Shown here in pieces: positions 24,328 to 35,934 of a stretch of 64,000 nucleotides of DNA. Each line of letters starts with the position of its first letter. Position 1 is the stretch's first letter. The notes beneath the pieces are model-generated. The model had not been told where the DNA came from, did not search any database, and was given only the letters and a program-made list of their open reading frames with translations. Origin of the DNA: Epiperipatus broadwayi (lineage: Eukaryota > Onychophora > Udeonychophora > Euonychophora > Peripatidae); NCBI GenBank assembly GCA_028023455.1, contig JAQFVV010006215.1:124001-188000 (forward strand), in the 5' to 3' direction. Both the position numbers and the translations under genes were made by a program.

Positions 24328-25200
24328 ATATATATTACTTATAATACTTCACTCATATACACTTTAATGCAAGTAATTTACTTAACCTTCTTTATTTTCT
24401 TACAGTTTCGACTGTCCAGCAGTCTTCGTCAGAGCTACAAGATTTGAACAATACAAATACATAATTATCATTTCAGATATATATGTATAAATCATATATA
24501 AATCAAACATATATATATATCTCCATCATTCTATATATATACAAAACATACACATACATATCAAAAAATAGACATATATCTTCTTCATATATATACACAT
24601 ATAAATCCATATGACTCCCAGACATATATATATATAATCCATATACATCTATATATACATATGCATATCCAATAAAAAATTATAAAACGATAAATTAGAT
24701 ATGTTTTGTATTTTATATATATTTTTTATATATATGTGTAGGTAAAATATACATATAGATGTGTATTAGTAAAGATATATGAGGATTGCATATGTGTCTA
24801 TAGGTGTATGTATATTTGTATATAGATGTATGTTTAAAAGAGGTATGTCTAGGTATTGGATATGCATATGTATATATAGATGTATATGGATTATATATAT
24901 GTCTGGGGGTCATATGGATTTATATGTGTATATATATGAAGAAGATATATGTCTATTTTTTGATATGTATGTGTATGTTTTGTATATATATAGAATGATG
25001 GAGATATATATATATATATGTTTGATTTATATATGTTTTATACATATATATCTGAAATGATAATTATGTATTTGTATTGTTCAAATCTTGTAGCTCTGAT
25101 GAAGACTGCTGGACAATCGAAACTGTAAGAAAATAAAGAAGGTTAAGAAAATTACTTGCATTAAAGTGTATATGAGTGAAGTATTATAAGTAATATATAT
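24328..25200. repeat. Family C foldback, about 870 bp
   Basis: Left end 'atatattacttataatactt' is matched by its complement at 25200. Arms of about 340 bp are almost identical, including the (AT/CATA)-rich interior, and are separated by an asymmetric centre of about 180 bp (24676-24860). Each arm holds 'cagtttcgactgtcc…cagtcttc.tcag', a hammerhead-like segment. Open frames at 24713-25060 are produced by the TATA-rich interior. Confidence 0.85.
24398..24432 (-). ncRNA. Hammerhead-like motif (family C), cleavage site lost
   Basis: Minus strand: core CTGACGA (24426-24432), stem II GACTG/CAGTC fully paired around CTGGA, GAAA (24406-24409), then C…G of stem III, but the U of the NUH triplet is replaced by A (24398). 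The mirror copy at 25092-25128 plus has CTGATGA with a stem II mismatch and the same change. Likely inactive descendants. Confidence 0.45.
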
Positions 25201-25867
25201 TTGTAGAAAACCCATAAATAAAGATTAAATGAACAAAGAAAATGACTCCAGAAGAGAATATGCTGCAACCTATTATTTTCATTGGTTTGTATGTTTTTGT
25301 ATATATTATCCAATGATAGTCATTTCTTATTCATTGAATCCAAATGATGAGTTCACTTTTTCAAGGCGAAACAGAAATGGATTATAGCAGATATTAAGTG
25401 TATGCAATTACTATTATATTTAACATTACAAGTGAGTTTTGTGAATAAACAAATGAGACAAGACTAGATATATTAAGAAACTTCTATATAATTTGAAAAT
25501 AAAGCAAACCATTAGCTTGTACTCAAGATATATGATTCATTTACCACCATTAGTAACAACTACCTTACCCTTAAGATCAACATAAATGCTGATTATTCTG
25601 TAATATTTTCTCTTCAGATAAGAATAGTTAAATATGCATCTACTAATCATAATTGGATAAATAGCTATGCTATCAAGAGTAAACTATGTGAAAAAATGTA
25701 AACTTGACTAACAAATCCATTACTATCTAAAAAAAATTCTAAGCTCGTCACCATTGAGTTATTAATATTCTTCTTCTTCCTTTTCCTATGTATTGATTTC
25801 TATTTTAACATATCATACCATTTACATCTTTCTTAAACACTTTACCAATACTCTTCATTTATACCAA

Positions 25868-25903
25868 AACTAACAGTTTCGACTGTCATGCAGTCATCAT
25901 CAG
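25868..25903 (-). ncRNA. Hammerhead-like motif (family C)
   Basis: Minus strand: CTGATGA (25897-25903), stem II GACTG/CAGTC, GAAA (25877-25880), then CT GTT AG forming a two-pair stem III, followed by UU so that G-U-U is a legal NUH triplet. I cannot find a good helix I next to it, so catalysis in cis is doubtful. Confidence 0.45.
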
Positions 25904-25917
25904 GATTGTGAAGAACT

Positions 25918-25953
25918 CTGATGAAGACTGCAGGATAGTTGAAACTGTTAGTT
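25918..25953 (+). ncRNA. Hammerhead-like motif (family C), opposite strand
   Basis: Plus strand: CTGATGA (25918-25924), stem II GACTG/TAGTT (five pairs including two G-U), GAAA (25941-25944), stem III CT GTT AG, then UU. Mirror image of 25868-25903, so both strands encode the core. Helix I again is not convincing. Confidence 0.45.
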
Positions 25954-26013
25954 TTGATATAAATAAAGAGTATTGATAAAGTGTTTAAGAAAGGTACAAA
26001 TGGTGTGATATGT

Positions 26014-26709
26014 CATTGAGCTATTACAGCAATATGTTGATTTTTATTGCTAATTAAATTGTTTTTTAATTATAATCATATTACAAATTTTATTCACTGA
26101 TTTCATTTTGTGTCATTTTATTCAAACCTTTCTATTTAAATGAATCTATTTCCAGATTCATTCCCCCCTTTAGGAAGAATCAAAATATTTCAAAGTAGAA
26201 TAGTTTTTTTTCTTTCAAGTAATAAATATTTATTTTTATGTTTATTGTTTATTTTCAAAAATATATATTTAGTTATTCAAGTTTTTCAGCATCCAAAATG
26301 CAATTACAAGTTAAATAATAACTTTTTTTAATGTATAGGCCAACAATTTTTTTTTACTTTCATCGTTATCTTGATCTTTAAAAAAACATTCAAGTTATGG
26401 CTAAACTTTTTTTTAATAGATTTTTTTTTTACTACATTGCAAGTACATTTAACGTAACTATTTAAATAAAATTTATATTTTGTATCAGATTTTATAATAA
26501 CAATGTAGAAAATAGGAAGAAGTATATGCTTAAAGTATATGTTCAATGCTTCTTGTTGTTTATATTCTAAAAAAATAAGATATTTTCACATTTAAATTTG
26601 GACTACTTTTTTTTAATTCCTAATGTAATCTATTTTTTTTTTTGTTGATTTCCTGATTTTTCAAAAAGCCATTGTATATATATTCACTGATGGAAATGAT
26701 GTTGTATGC
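26014..26709. other. AT-rich non-coding stretch
   Basis: Two open frames (26140-26331 plus, 26328-26546 minus) are AT-driven; no gene supported. Confidence 0.4.
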
Positions 26710-26721
26710 AATTTAAAATTA

Positions 26722-27014
26722 TACAGAGGCAAAACTCTCCATACAGTAGCACCCCTTAGTGCAAGACAGAATAATCAATGGATACAGGAAGGTTTGTACA
26801 TAAAATCCCTATCTAGTGCCTTCTCATTCAATATCTCCAGGCTAGTTTCTAGCTTGTGGCTTTCATCAGTGAGGAGCTTTGGATCTGAGAGAACTGCACA
26901 TAGATCTTCCTGCATCCATTGATTACTCTGGCTTACTGTATACAGAGTTTTGCTCCCATGAAAAACAGCCCATGTAAGCATAAAGAATGGTAATCATGTG
27001 ATGTTTGATGGTTT
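26722..27014 (+). mobile_element. Family A element
   Basis: 'acagaggcaaaactctcc' through the ribozyme segment to an inverted 'tactgtatacagagttttgc' and the end module 'taatcatgtgatgtttga'. An imperfect direct repeat (aatttaaaatta 26710-26721, aatttgagatta 27015-27026) flanks it. The ribozyme at 26838-26878 (minus) keeps CTGATGA and GAAA but its cleavage triplet is GCC, not NUH. The minus ORF 26775-26981 is spurious. Confidence 0.72.
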
Positions 27015-27029
27015 AATTTGAGATTAGTA

Positions 27030-27815
27030 GTTAATATTTTGTTTTTTATTATTAGTATTTATTTATAGATCTTTTTTTATAATTGCTTTATTTGGTTAAG
27101 TGCAAATATGGTGGCAGACCCAGCAGACAAAGATATATGGATCACATATGCTTGAATATCACATGACCTATGGAATAACAAATCATCTGATTAATTTTAT
27201 TAATATGATAAATAAAAAATTAAAATAATATAAACCAAAAAGATTTCTTAATAAATTACTCTCTATTCTAAGTAGTTGAAATAGAAAATTATATTCATTA
27301 TTCAGATAGCATTAAAGTCAATAACTGGTTTTCCATGGGTATACTTCTCAAATAAGTAAAGCAAATCATGCTTCTCTAAAATAATTTTTATGTAAACATC
27401 AAAGCAGATCTCAATCAACATAGTAGTTTTAGTGATTTAGTATAATATCTTATGAACTAAAAGATTATGAATCAACCCCAACTATCACTTTTGATACTTG
27501 AATGTCACATGATCTCCCAAGCAACTAATCATTCTATTATTTTAGTAGGTTTATTAAGAACATCTTTGTAGAAATAGATTAAAGAAAAACATTAAATAAT
27601 AACATTTAAAAAGTTTTTTTTATTGGTTCTTTAATTTGTTACATTTTTTTTTTGTGCAATCTGTCATATTTCTTTGAAGTTATTCCTTTTTTGGTCATTT
27701 TTCTTTGTAAATTTAGTAATCAATGACTTAACAGATGTATTTTTAAAGCTTTGAAACTAGTCTGCTTTAGCTATTTCATATTTTAAACCAAGAGTTACAT
27801 TCCACAAAAGTATTA
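27030..27815. other. Non-coding stretch
   Basis: No gene or named repeat. Two places near 27150 and 27500 share 'tgaat.tcacatga' and may be fragments of one repeat. Confidence 0.35.
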
Positions 27816-27817
27816 CA

Positions 27818-28024
27818 AACATAATGAATAATATTTCTGTAGTAGGTGGGGACTGGTTTCTATTCACTTTGAACACCTTGTGGAAGGATGTAACCATAAA
27901 TATATGACCAAAGACATGTGAAAAATATCTATAATCCCCCAGGTTTCAAGATTTCATGATGAATCAGCACTCGTCAGTTGTCCCCAGACCACAATCTCTT
28001 ACACATATCTTTATTATTTTTCAG

Positions 28025-28117
<93 letters not shown>

Positions 28118-28573
28118 ATAGCAAATTACTACTATTTAATTGATGGATCAAATGCACTGTCCTCACAACTTCAACACAAATCTAATATTTTTTATTCATC
28201 ATTCATTAGAATAGAGATTATCCAATAATGAATAATATTTCTGTAGAGTAATTTTTACTACATCACTTTCACACAAGGTAGGGACTGACTTCTATTCACT
28301 TTTAACACCTTGTGGAGGGATGTAATCATAAACATATGATCAAAGACATGTGATAAACATCTATGGTCCCCAAAATGTACATTTCATACTGAATCAACAT
28401 TCATCATGAAATGTGCATCTTGGAGATCATAGAACTTTTTCACATCTTTAGTCATAGGTTTATGATTAGATCTCTCCACAAGATGTTAAAAGTGGATGCA
28501 TGTGACACTACAGAAATATTATTAATTATCGGATAATCTCTAATCTAATGAATGATTAATAAAAATTATTACT
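27818..28573. repeat. Family B-like three-arm foldback with (AT)n insert
   Basis: 28182-28573 is a palindrome ('taatattttttattcatcat' to its complement) centred near 28390. 27818-28020 is an additional direct copy of 28225-28420. Between them lies an (AT)n tract. This is the same 'extra arm plus inverted pair' layout as 12105-13235. The ribozyme core in the extra arm (27965-28005, minus) reads CTGACGA…GAAA with a degraded stem II; in the palindrome centre it is collapsed. Confidence 0.72.
28028..28115. repeat. (AT)n microsatellite
   Basis: About 88 bases of AT dinucleotides with two small interruptions. Confidence 0.95.
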
Positions 28574-30359
28574 AAAAATATCTATCTTTTAATGGAATGT
28601 ATCTTAATTCAGTAATAAATCAGTGAAAATTGCATAATAAATAAACTATCTGATGAAATTGAGCATAAACTTATAAACGAAAATTTTAATGGGTTTTAAA
28701 ATGTAATTTAATTATCAGAAAAGTTATATTTTCTGCAATTTTATAACCTTTTTGTAATTTTCTCTTATTTATATTTATTTTTTTAAGTTAAATAAAATCT
28801 TGTTAAGTTTATCTTTCAATGGAGTTTTTTAAAATTTAATATACAATTATATAAACTACCTTGTACTACAAACAAATGAGAAATTTAGACAGATTTGCAT
28901 GAGTTAAAATATTAGTTTAATTTCCAACAAAATTCAATTACATACATAACTGTTACATATGTTGGTAAAGCACTCCTTTAAAATTGGGTATCATAAGTCT
29001 TCCCATTAGGGCCACTGTAGTCTCTTATTTTTTATTACCCCGATTCTCCCTCTATATCCCATTTATATACATGACTTCTGGAGTTCAAACAAAACATATC
29101 TAATTCCATAAATACCTCTCCTTATATGGTCTGCTAACTGATCCCTTCACTAGTCCCTATGGGTTTTAATTAGTTCGCAAATTCACCTTATAAGACAAAG
29201 TATTTTGGTGGTAAATTTTATTTAAATCTTCACACCATATATGATTATTTTCTACATGGCTATGTTACATTAGATACTTATTTAGATAATTCCAATATTA
29301 TTTAGTTATACACTTCTAATATTATTTATGAATCCCCTTAACTTTACAATACTATTTACATAATAATTTTCAACAATCCTAATTAACTTGTCCATGACAC
29401 CACACTACATATAAAAAATAGTATAAAGAAGGTTGGGGGAATTGAAATGTATAAAGGTTTGGTATGTTTCATATAAACTAATTTGGTATCAATTATTTCA
29501 ACTATACATATATTAAGTTGATTATAAACAAGTCCTTGATATAATCTAATTTAGTTTAACAATCTACACAATAACTTTAACATATTCATAGCCTTTTTTG
29601 TCCTATCAATCTCTCCAATCTAATGGTTTTTTCTTTGTTTTATAAATGATTATATGATCAAAAATGTATATGATGGAAAATTCTTCCTATTAATTAGTTT
29701 TATTGATTCGATTATATTGTATAAAGTATTGGTTGCTTTCTTAGATTATTACCACAGCACATATGGTGGGAGAAATACCCTCTAGCAAAGATTTTGATTA
29801 GAGATTGGATCAAGGGTTGAAATTTTGTACTGTGTTCAATAGAGAAGTTTGTATGGAGTAATTCATATACATCTCATTAAATTTTTGTTGAGGAGGTATA
29901 AATGTCAAAATTTTAATTACCTTTAGAGAATCTTTTTATAATGAACAATATTTTCTCATTGATGAAGAATGATCTGCGTACATTGCAACGGATGGAAAGA
30001 ATTTAGAGAATGATGGCTGAAAATTTAAATTTTATTATTTTATTTTTTATTATATAAATTACCTATAAATGTATTTTCCCATCCTTTAAATATATTCATT
30101 TTTGTTTCCTAACAGGTTATCTTATTCTTGAGTCCCAATTCTTTCTATTCAATTTGTCTTGTTCTAGTATGTATTAAAATTAATCTACATATTCTTTGTA
30201 ATTATTTTATTCTTAAATATTTATTTTCTGGCCATCTTTGTCTAATATACTTATTTTACATCTTAATTCTTTCTTTAAAAAAAAAATAATCATATGATTA
30301 ATTACTTGATATTTTAACACTCTAGAAGCAGAGTGAGTTTTCAACAGTTTCAGTCAATT
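28574..30359. other. Non-coding stretch
   Basis: No gene found. 28950-29250 is less AT-rich and may be an old unidentified element, but I see no frame or repeat partner in this window. Confidence 0.4.
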
Positions 30360-30795
30360 GAGTTTTTTTTCTTTCCAAAAACAACTTTATTGCAATTATT
30401 CATGTTACATGAGTTAAGTAAGTCAAAGAGACCAGGTAATCTCGTCACCTTATGCTAGCATTGTAGTGTTAGATGGCTACATCATGGCATAGGTGTGGGT
30501 GCTTTGAATTTCTCAAGGTGAGTGTTCATGTGCTTGGGAAGGAGTCACTTGTCCAGGTATCTCTGAAAAGCCATCCAGGAGCCAACAATTTATCTTTTTG
30601 TTTTATCTTGGTGAGTAGCTCAAGAAAGGTCTGGCAGGCATTGAGGTTTTCTTGCATGAAAATGAGCTTAAACCTGGTAAGCCAGATTGTAAATGTGAGG
30701 AAGATGGACAATCTGATGAGGAAGAAGGTGCCATTTTTGATGGCATGATTAATGAATGATATATTTTGTGTGTTGGTTGTGTTCCCTTCAGTCAA
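30360..30795 (-). pseudogene. Polyadenylated transcript-like unit: retrocopy or 3' terminal exon
   Basis: Minus strand: an open frame from 30795 to a stop at 30526 (89 codons), with a hydrophobic stretch (FFLIRLSIFLTFTIWL) and a soluble tail containing NACQTFLELLTKIK, followed by about 140 bases of untranslated sequence, AATAAA near 30390 and an A-rich run (AAAGAAAAAAAA) about 15 bases later. That order is what an mRNA 3' end or a processed pseudogene gives. Composition is richer in G+C than the flanks. Product unknown. An overlapping plus-strand frame (30473-30748) is the probable shadow. Confidence 0.35.
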
Positions 30796-31537
30796 TTTGA
30801 GATTTAAAATTTTTATTTTATAGATGTAATTGGATAATCAATTGTTTTTTTTGCTTTTTCTATTTTTTTTTCAAATTCTACTCCTATATCAAAACCTTCT
30901 TTAAATTTTCTTTGAATAATATTCACCTCTCATTTGATATTCAGAAGACATTATTAAATGAACTGATTATTTTAAACTTATAATCTTATTTACAAACAGA
31001 AAATCAAAATATATTAAGAGTGAAGATTTCTCTAATTGTCACACAAACAGTCTCTAAGAAATCAAACAAAACAAGAGATACATTTTGTTCAATTGGCAGT
31101 TAGACACATGAGTTCTGCAAGGCTTTTAATCTTTTTATGAGGTTGGAGATATCTTTATTCTTGACACATTTACATAATATTTCACACTGCACATTTTCTA
31201 TTATTAAACAAAGAAAGTGTGAAAAAAAGTATTATTAGTTATTATATCAAAAGCAACAAAAATTTTATCTGATTTTCTTTTATTAAATTGCTAAAAGCCT
31301 TATTCTACTTATTATTTAACGATAATAATACAAACAGTTGAATTTTGTGGAATCTGGATAAATTGATCACTTCTTATGATTGAGTTAGAATAACTTTATG
31401 TGAATTGCTTGTTAACATATTCTGTATATTGGCTTCACTTATGTTCATGTTATTTTATTTTCACTTCATTGTATATCTGGAATAATTTTGCATATGTGTG
31501 TTAGTATACCTGGAAAATTGGCTTATTCTTTTTTAAT
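30796..31537. other. AT-rich non-coding stretch
   Basis: Nothing recognisable. Confidence 0.4.
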
Positions 31538-31547
31538 TTACTATATT

Positions 31548-31803
31548 CAAGGCAAAACTCTCCATACAGTAGTGCCACCCTGTGCCAACCAGAGTAATCA
31601 ATGAATGCCAGAAGGCTTGTGCATAAAATCCCTATCTAATGCCTACTCATCTAATATCACCAGACTAGTTTCTGGCTTGTTAATTGGCACAGGGTGTTAC
31701 TACTGCATGGAGAGTTTTGCCTTATTTATAAACAATTATGTGCTAGTATAAGAGATGGTGATCATGTGATGCTTAATGGTTTAACACCAATCCTGCTTAA
31801 TAA
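31548..31803 (+). mobile_element. Family A element with 10-bp TSD
   Basis: 'caaggcaaaactctcc' to 'gactagtttctggcttgtta', where the ribozyme half is cut off, then inverted 'ggagagttttgcctt', 'ataaacaattatgtgctagt' and the end module 'ggtgatcatgtgatgctta'. TTACTATATT is repeated at 31538-31547 and 31804-31813. It shares the 'acaattatgtgctagtata' variant with 57568-57662. Confidence 0.75.
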
Positions 31804-32089
31804 TTACTATATTGTTTGGATAAAAAAATTTTTTTTAAAAGTATGTTCCAAGTAGTCTAGTTGCTAGTATATTCCTAAGCTAGACAGATCTTACAACTAT
31901 GATTAAGTTCTCATAAAAAAAAAAATTCTTACAACAATAGCAGTAGGAAGAAAAATTCTTATTAGTAAAATGAATCTTTCAGTGGATGAAATTCACAAGG
32001 CTCAAAACAATAAATGAACAAAACAATGCATCATATGATTTTCTTTGCTTATTTTCAAATTTACATTAGGAGTAAAATTTTGTTCTTTT

Positions 32090-32310
32090 TACTCTATTCT
32101 GGAGCTTGGGTAAATAATATTAAATGGTAGTACTATATTTGTATGACTTCTTCATGTGAAAAGCTGAAATCCAATGGTCCTCATTGAAGAAAAGCACTAG
32201 TCAGAAATTAGCATAATAACAAAGATTTAATATTAGTATCTAAAATTTACAATAGATGACTCTGGAGCAGAATAAATTGAATGCATTGCTTCTAAATAGT
32301 AAATAATCAC
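32090..32310 (+). repeat. Dispersed repeat, also at 55390-55550
   Basis: Ordered shared blocks with 55390-55550: 'aaatccaatg', 'agtcagaaatta' / 'agctagaaatta', 'agatga.tctgga', 'agaataaattgaatgcatt' / 'gtaaatagaatgaattatt'. No frame is kept. Nature unknown. Confidence 0.45.
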
Positions 32311-33899
32311 TAGCATATTGATTTAATGCCTAAGATAGTGCAATATAAATAAGATAAGGATTTCACATCATTGCATTTTCTTAGTTAATCATGCTCACAA
32401 ATGACACACATATCATCAATACTTTGTTAAGAGATGACTCCATTTTTATTCATTCATATTGTTTTATGCTTTTCTCATATAATTACTATATTCATTATAA
32501 AATTATTAATACTAATCAATTAAAAGAAAATAAAAAGAGTTAATTAGAGTAACATGTGGGAATAGATTTATATAAAATCTCTTGATAGCTGTAGTAAATA
32601 TCTCAAAATTCATAATTTATACCGACATTAGAATATGTTAAGTATAGATTTGCAGCTTGCTAATAAATATGATTATTTCTGATTCTGCCTTTAATAGTAA
32701 GATTTTCAAAGTAACATAGGTAGCCATTTTTTATACTACACATATAAGGTCTTATTTAATTGATAAAACTTGCTTTGTACTTCTTTACTATTATATTTTA
32801 AACTGTATTTTTCATTTCTTTTGTGGATTTTAGTTAAGTGACAGATTATTCAATTAGAAAGCTGAAAATTTCTGGATTGATTGTTGGCCGAGTCAACAAA
32901 AAAAAAATTATTTCATCAATTGGCTGGAAATGTTATATGCTGAATCTCATATAACCCAGTCACCCACTATCTAATTATGCGATTGCGATTACATTTTTTT
33001 TTCAAATAGTTAGTGCTTTTTCTAAGCCACGTTTTGGCATTATATTTGTTTATACACGAACATAACAGAGTTTTTGGGCAAATAGCTTATGTGCAGAAAT
33101 GTTTGACTTCCTTTAAAAAGACGCCATTTTGTCTCACAATAACTTAATACCTTTTTAGATTATGTTATTTCGATTTTTAATTTATTCATTTCCACTTTTT
33201 GAACTTTTTAATATTAATTTGTCACTTAATTTAAGACAAAATATTTATTCAAATATTAAATCATTAGTTTATTACTATTATTTTTAGAAGTTGAAATCTA
33301 ATTAGAAAATATGCTATAAAAACATCTTCATAAATTAAAAAGAAACTCCTAGGCATTAAATGGAATTTTTTTGTTTAATTATAATTGTTTGTTTTTTCGT
33401 TATTAACATTTCCGTTGTATTAATATTCTAAACATGAAATTTAAAATTCAACTCCAGTTTTACAATTTAACACCAGATGAAAATATTGATGTTGTTAATT
33501 AGTAGTTCTTTAATTCCTTTTCCATATAATGGTATTTTACCAAATGACATTTTAAAATGTTATTTCTTTTAAAAGTTGACTATAAAAATAAACATTAAAA
33601 ACTGTGTTAAAAATAATTGTTATAATAAGGTGTTTGTGCTTTTATAAAATATTTCTGTTTAATTAATTGATATTTAGTTAAAAAACTAATGTGTGTTCAT
33701 ATATGAATTCTCATGCTTTTCATAGCATGCTAAAAAGAATAGAAATTAACATTTATATTATATTTTGAAATATTTCCTTATAGATTTGATTCCACATTGA
33801 TGTAATGAAAAAGGTTCAGATGAATTAAAATAAGGAAGTCGAAGAACTTAAAGAATCGCTATATTAAAGCATTTTAGCTGATTTAAAGAAAGAGTATGA
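32311..33899. other. AT-rich non-coding stretch
   Basis: No gene. 32870-33130 has higher complexity and mixed composition but no open frame I trust. Confidence 0.4.
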
Positions 33900-35740
33900 A
33901 AGTATTTAAAAGCGATCCACTAAAAAGAATTGAATATACAGAGTTCGTTCGGTAAAATAATGAAAATATGTTAATAATAATATAAGAAATATAACAGAAA
34001 TTGGTAAGGAATAGAAAAGAATAAAAGTTTCAAAAGTTTAAAACAACATCTTGATATCGTGGAAAAATTACGTCAGCACTAAAAAGAAAAAAAAAACTTA
34101 TCAAAAAGAGATATAACATCATAAGGCATGTCGATGAGTTCAGCAAAGAAATAAAGAATAAAAGAACAACACTACAATTACCATATCTTCCGAAAAGGTG
34201 AGGCATACAATTAAATCTATAAAAATGAAAAAGCTTCAGGGAGAGACATTATTGTTGATATCTTAAATAAAGCAGATGGAAAAATAGAAAAAATATTGGC
34301 AAAACTATATACCATATGTCTAAATAATAAAGATGTATCAGATGTTTGGAAGAATGCAGCAGTAATATTGATATTTAAAAAAGAGGATAATGAAGATATT
34401 AGAAATCATAGACCTAGCAGTCTTCTATTATATTTACATAATTTTTTATCATGATAATTACAATTCTTCTACAGCAAACTCTGGATTTAAACCAACAAAA
34501 TGAACAAGCTGGATTTAAAAATGGTTTTAGCACAATGGAACATGCACACAAATATTAGATGTTATGGAGAAAAAATTAATGAGTATAAATTGGCATTATG
34601 CTTTAGATTTTTCTTTATGAAAATACACTTAGTTCTATAAACATTTCCACAGTGATTAAAGCTTTCGTCCATCAAGATGTAGACTCAAGATATTGTCATA
34701 TTCTAAAGAATATTTATCAAAATGCAAGAGCAAGGATTAGATTACATGGTGATATTAAAAAGATTAATAATGATAAAGATGTATAACAGGATGATATAGA
34801 TCAAAATTAAAAACTAAGAGAATAAAAAATACATAGAGATATTTTAAGCAATCTAGATTTTGCATATGATGTGTTTGTTTTGCAAATAATATGTTAGAAT
34901 TCCAGGAAATGTTACAAAAATTATCAGATGAAAATAAGAGAGTAAGACTAAAGATAAATACTAAAGAGACTAAAATATTGTTCAATGGATCTTCTTAGAA
35001 AAAAAAATAGATTGATAATCATGAATTAGAAAATGTTAATAAGGACAAATTAAAACTTCATTAGATTACTAATACAGATGAAAATATAATAGATGAAATT
35101 AATCAGAGAATTAAAATTTGATAGAAATAACTTCATATTAAAAGAAAACATACCAATTTTGTCAAGGGTTGGTGGTTGAGTGGTCAGCACAGCTGCCTTA
35201 CAAGCAATTGTCCTGGGTTTGCGGGTTTGCTTCCTGGCCGATGCTTTGACACATGAAAAAAAAACATACCAATTTACTTGATTAGGAAAACTTTTAGGAA
35301 ATGTGATTTACCCATTTTTATCTATAGATCTGATATTTGAACACTTATCAGAAGAGCAATGAAGAGAATTCAGACCTATCAACGAAGTATGGAAAAATGT
35401 ATGTTGAGAGTAATAAGAAGATCTCAAAAGTGAAATGTTTAAGCAAGAGAAAAAAAAAACAGCTATTGATAACATCAGTGAAAAAATTAAGAGACTGAAA
35501 TGCAGCTGGGCTAAATATTTTGCTAGAAAAAATAATAGATGAATAGTTAAAGCTTTAAACTGGAAGCCAATAAATTGTAAAAGATGTAAAAAAAAAAACA
35601 AGCATAGTATGAATGAATGAAATAAGAAAAATTTTGATATGATGTGTAGAAAAGAAACTATAGATCAAAGAAACTGGATTAAATTAGGAAGACCCTCATT
35701 CGGCAGTGGTTTGATAATGGTTAAAAATGATAATTAATTT
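33900..35740 (+). mobile_element. RTE-type LINE, old copy, carrying a SINE
   Basis: DNA-level match, in order, to the coding strand of the copy at 59431-61938: the 'aaaagaattgaatatacaga' segment, the GKAPGND region (here degraded, about 34220), 'gatgtttggaagaatgcagc', 'attagaaatcatagacct' and the FADD region (about 34855, altered). It ends near 35730 at a 'cagtggtttgataatgg' 3' end. Many stops. Interrupted at 35161-35264 by a SINE. Its 3' end faces that of the next LINE. Confidence 0.75.
35161..35264 (+). mobile_element. tRNA-derived SINE inserted in a LINE
   Basis: GTCAAGGGTTGGTGGTTGAG (A box GGTTGAGTGG), 'cagctgccttacaagcaatt', B-box-like GGGTTTGCTTCC, 'gatgctttgacacatg', (A)n tail. The host sequence 'aaaacataccaattt' is duplicated on both sides (about 35145-35159 and 35263-35276), a classic target-site duplication from LINE-driven insertion. 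It is younger than the LINE it interrupts. Confidence 0.8.
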
Positions 35741-35934
35741 AGCTAAAATGTGAACTGACTTTATACTAATATATTATTGCAAGTGTGAGAATACATTAGA
35801 ATAAAAGTGATTAGTTCTTGATTGGAAGTAAAATCATAGTTACTGGATTATAAATGAAATAAAATAACACCATTTATTTTCTAAAACTAATAGTCTTTTT
35901 AAGGGATTAAAATATTATTAATATATATAATTGT

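Larger units (their letters stand above)
25808..26013. repeat. Family C foldback, compact copy
   Basis: Palindrome of about 206 bp: 'acatatcataccattt' at the left matches the complement of 'aaatggtgtgatatgt' at the right, with 'tttcttaaacactttaccaa' inside. A hammerhead-like core faces outward in each arm. Confidence 0.82.

Noticed and set aside
24713-25060. Overlapping open frames rich in Tyr/Ile/Cys
   Set aside because: They come from TATA/CATA-rich arms of the family C palindrome.
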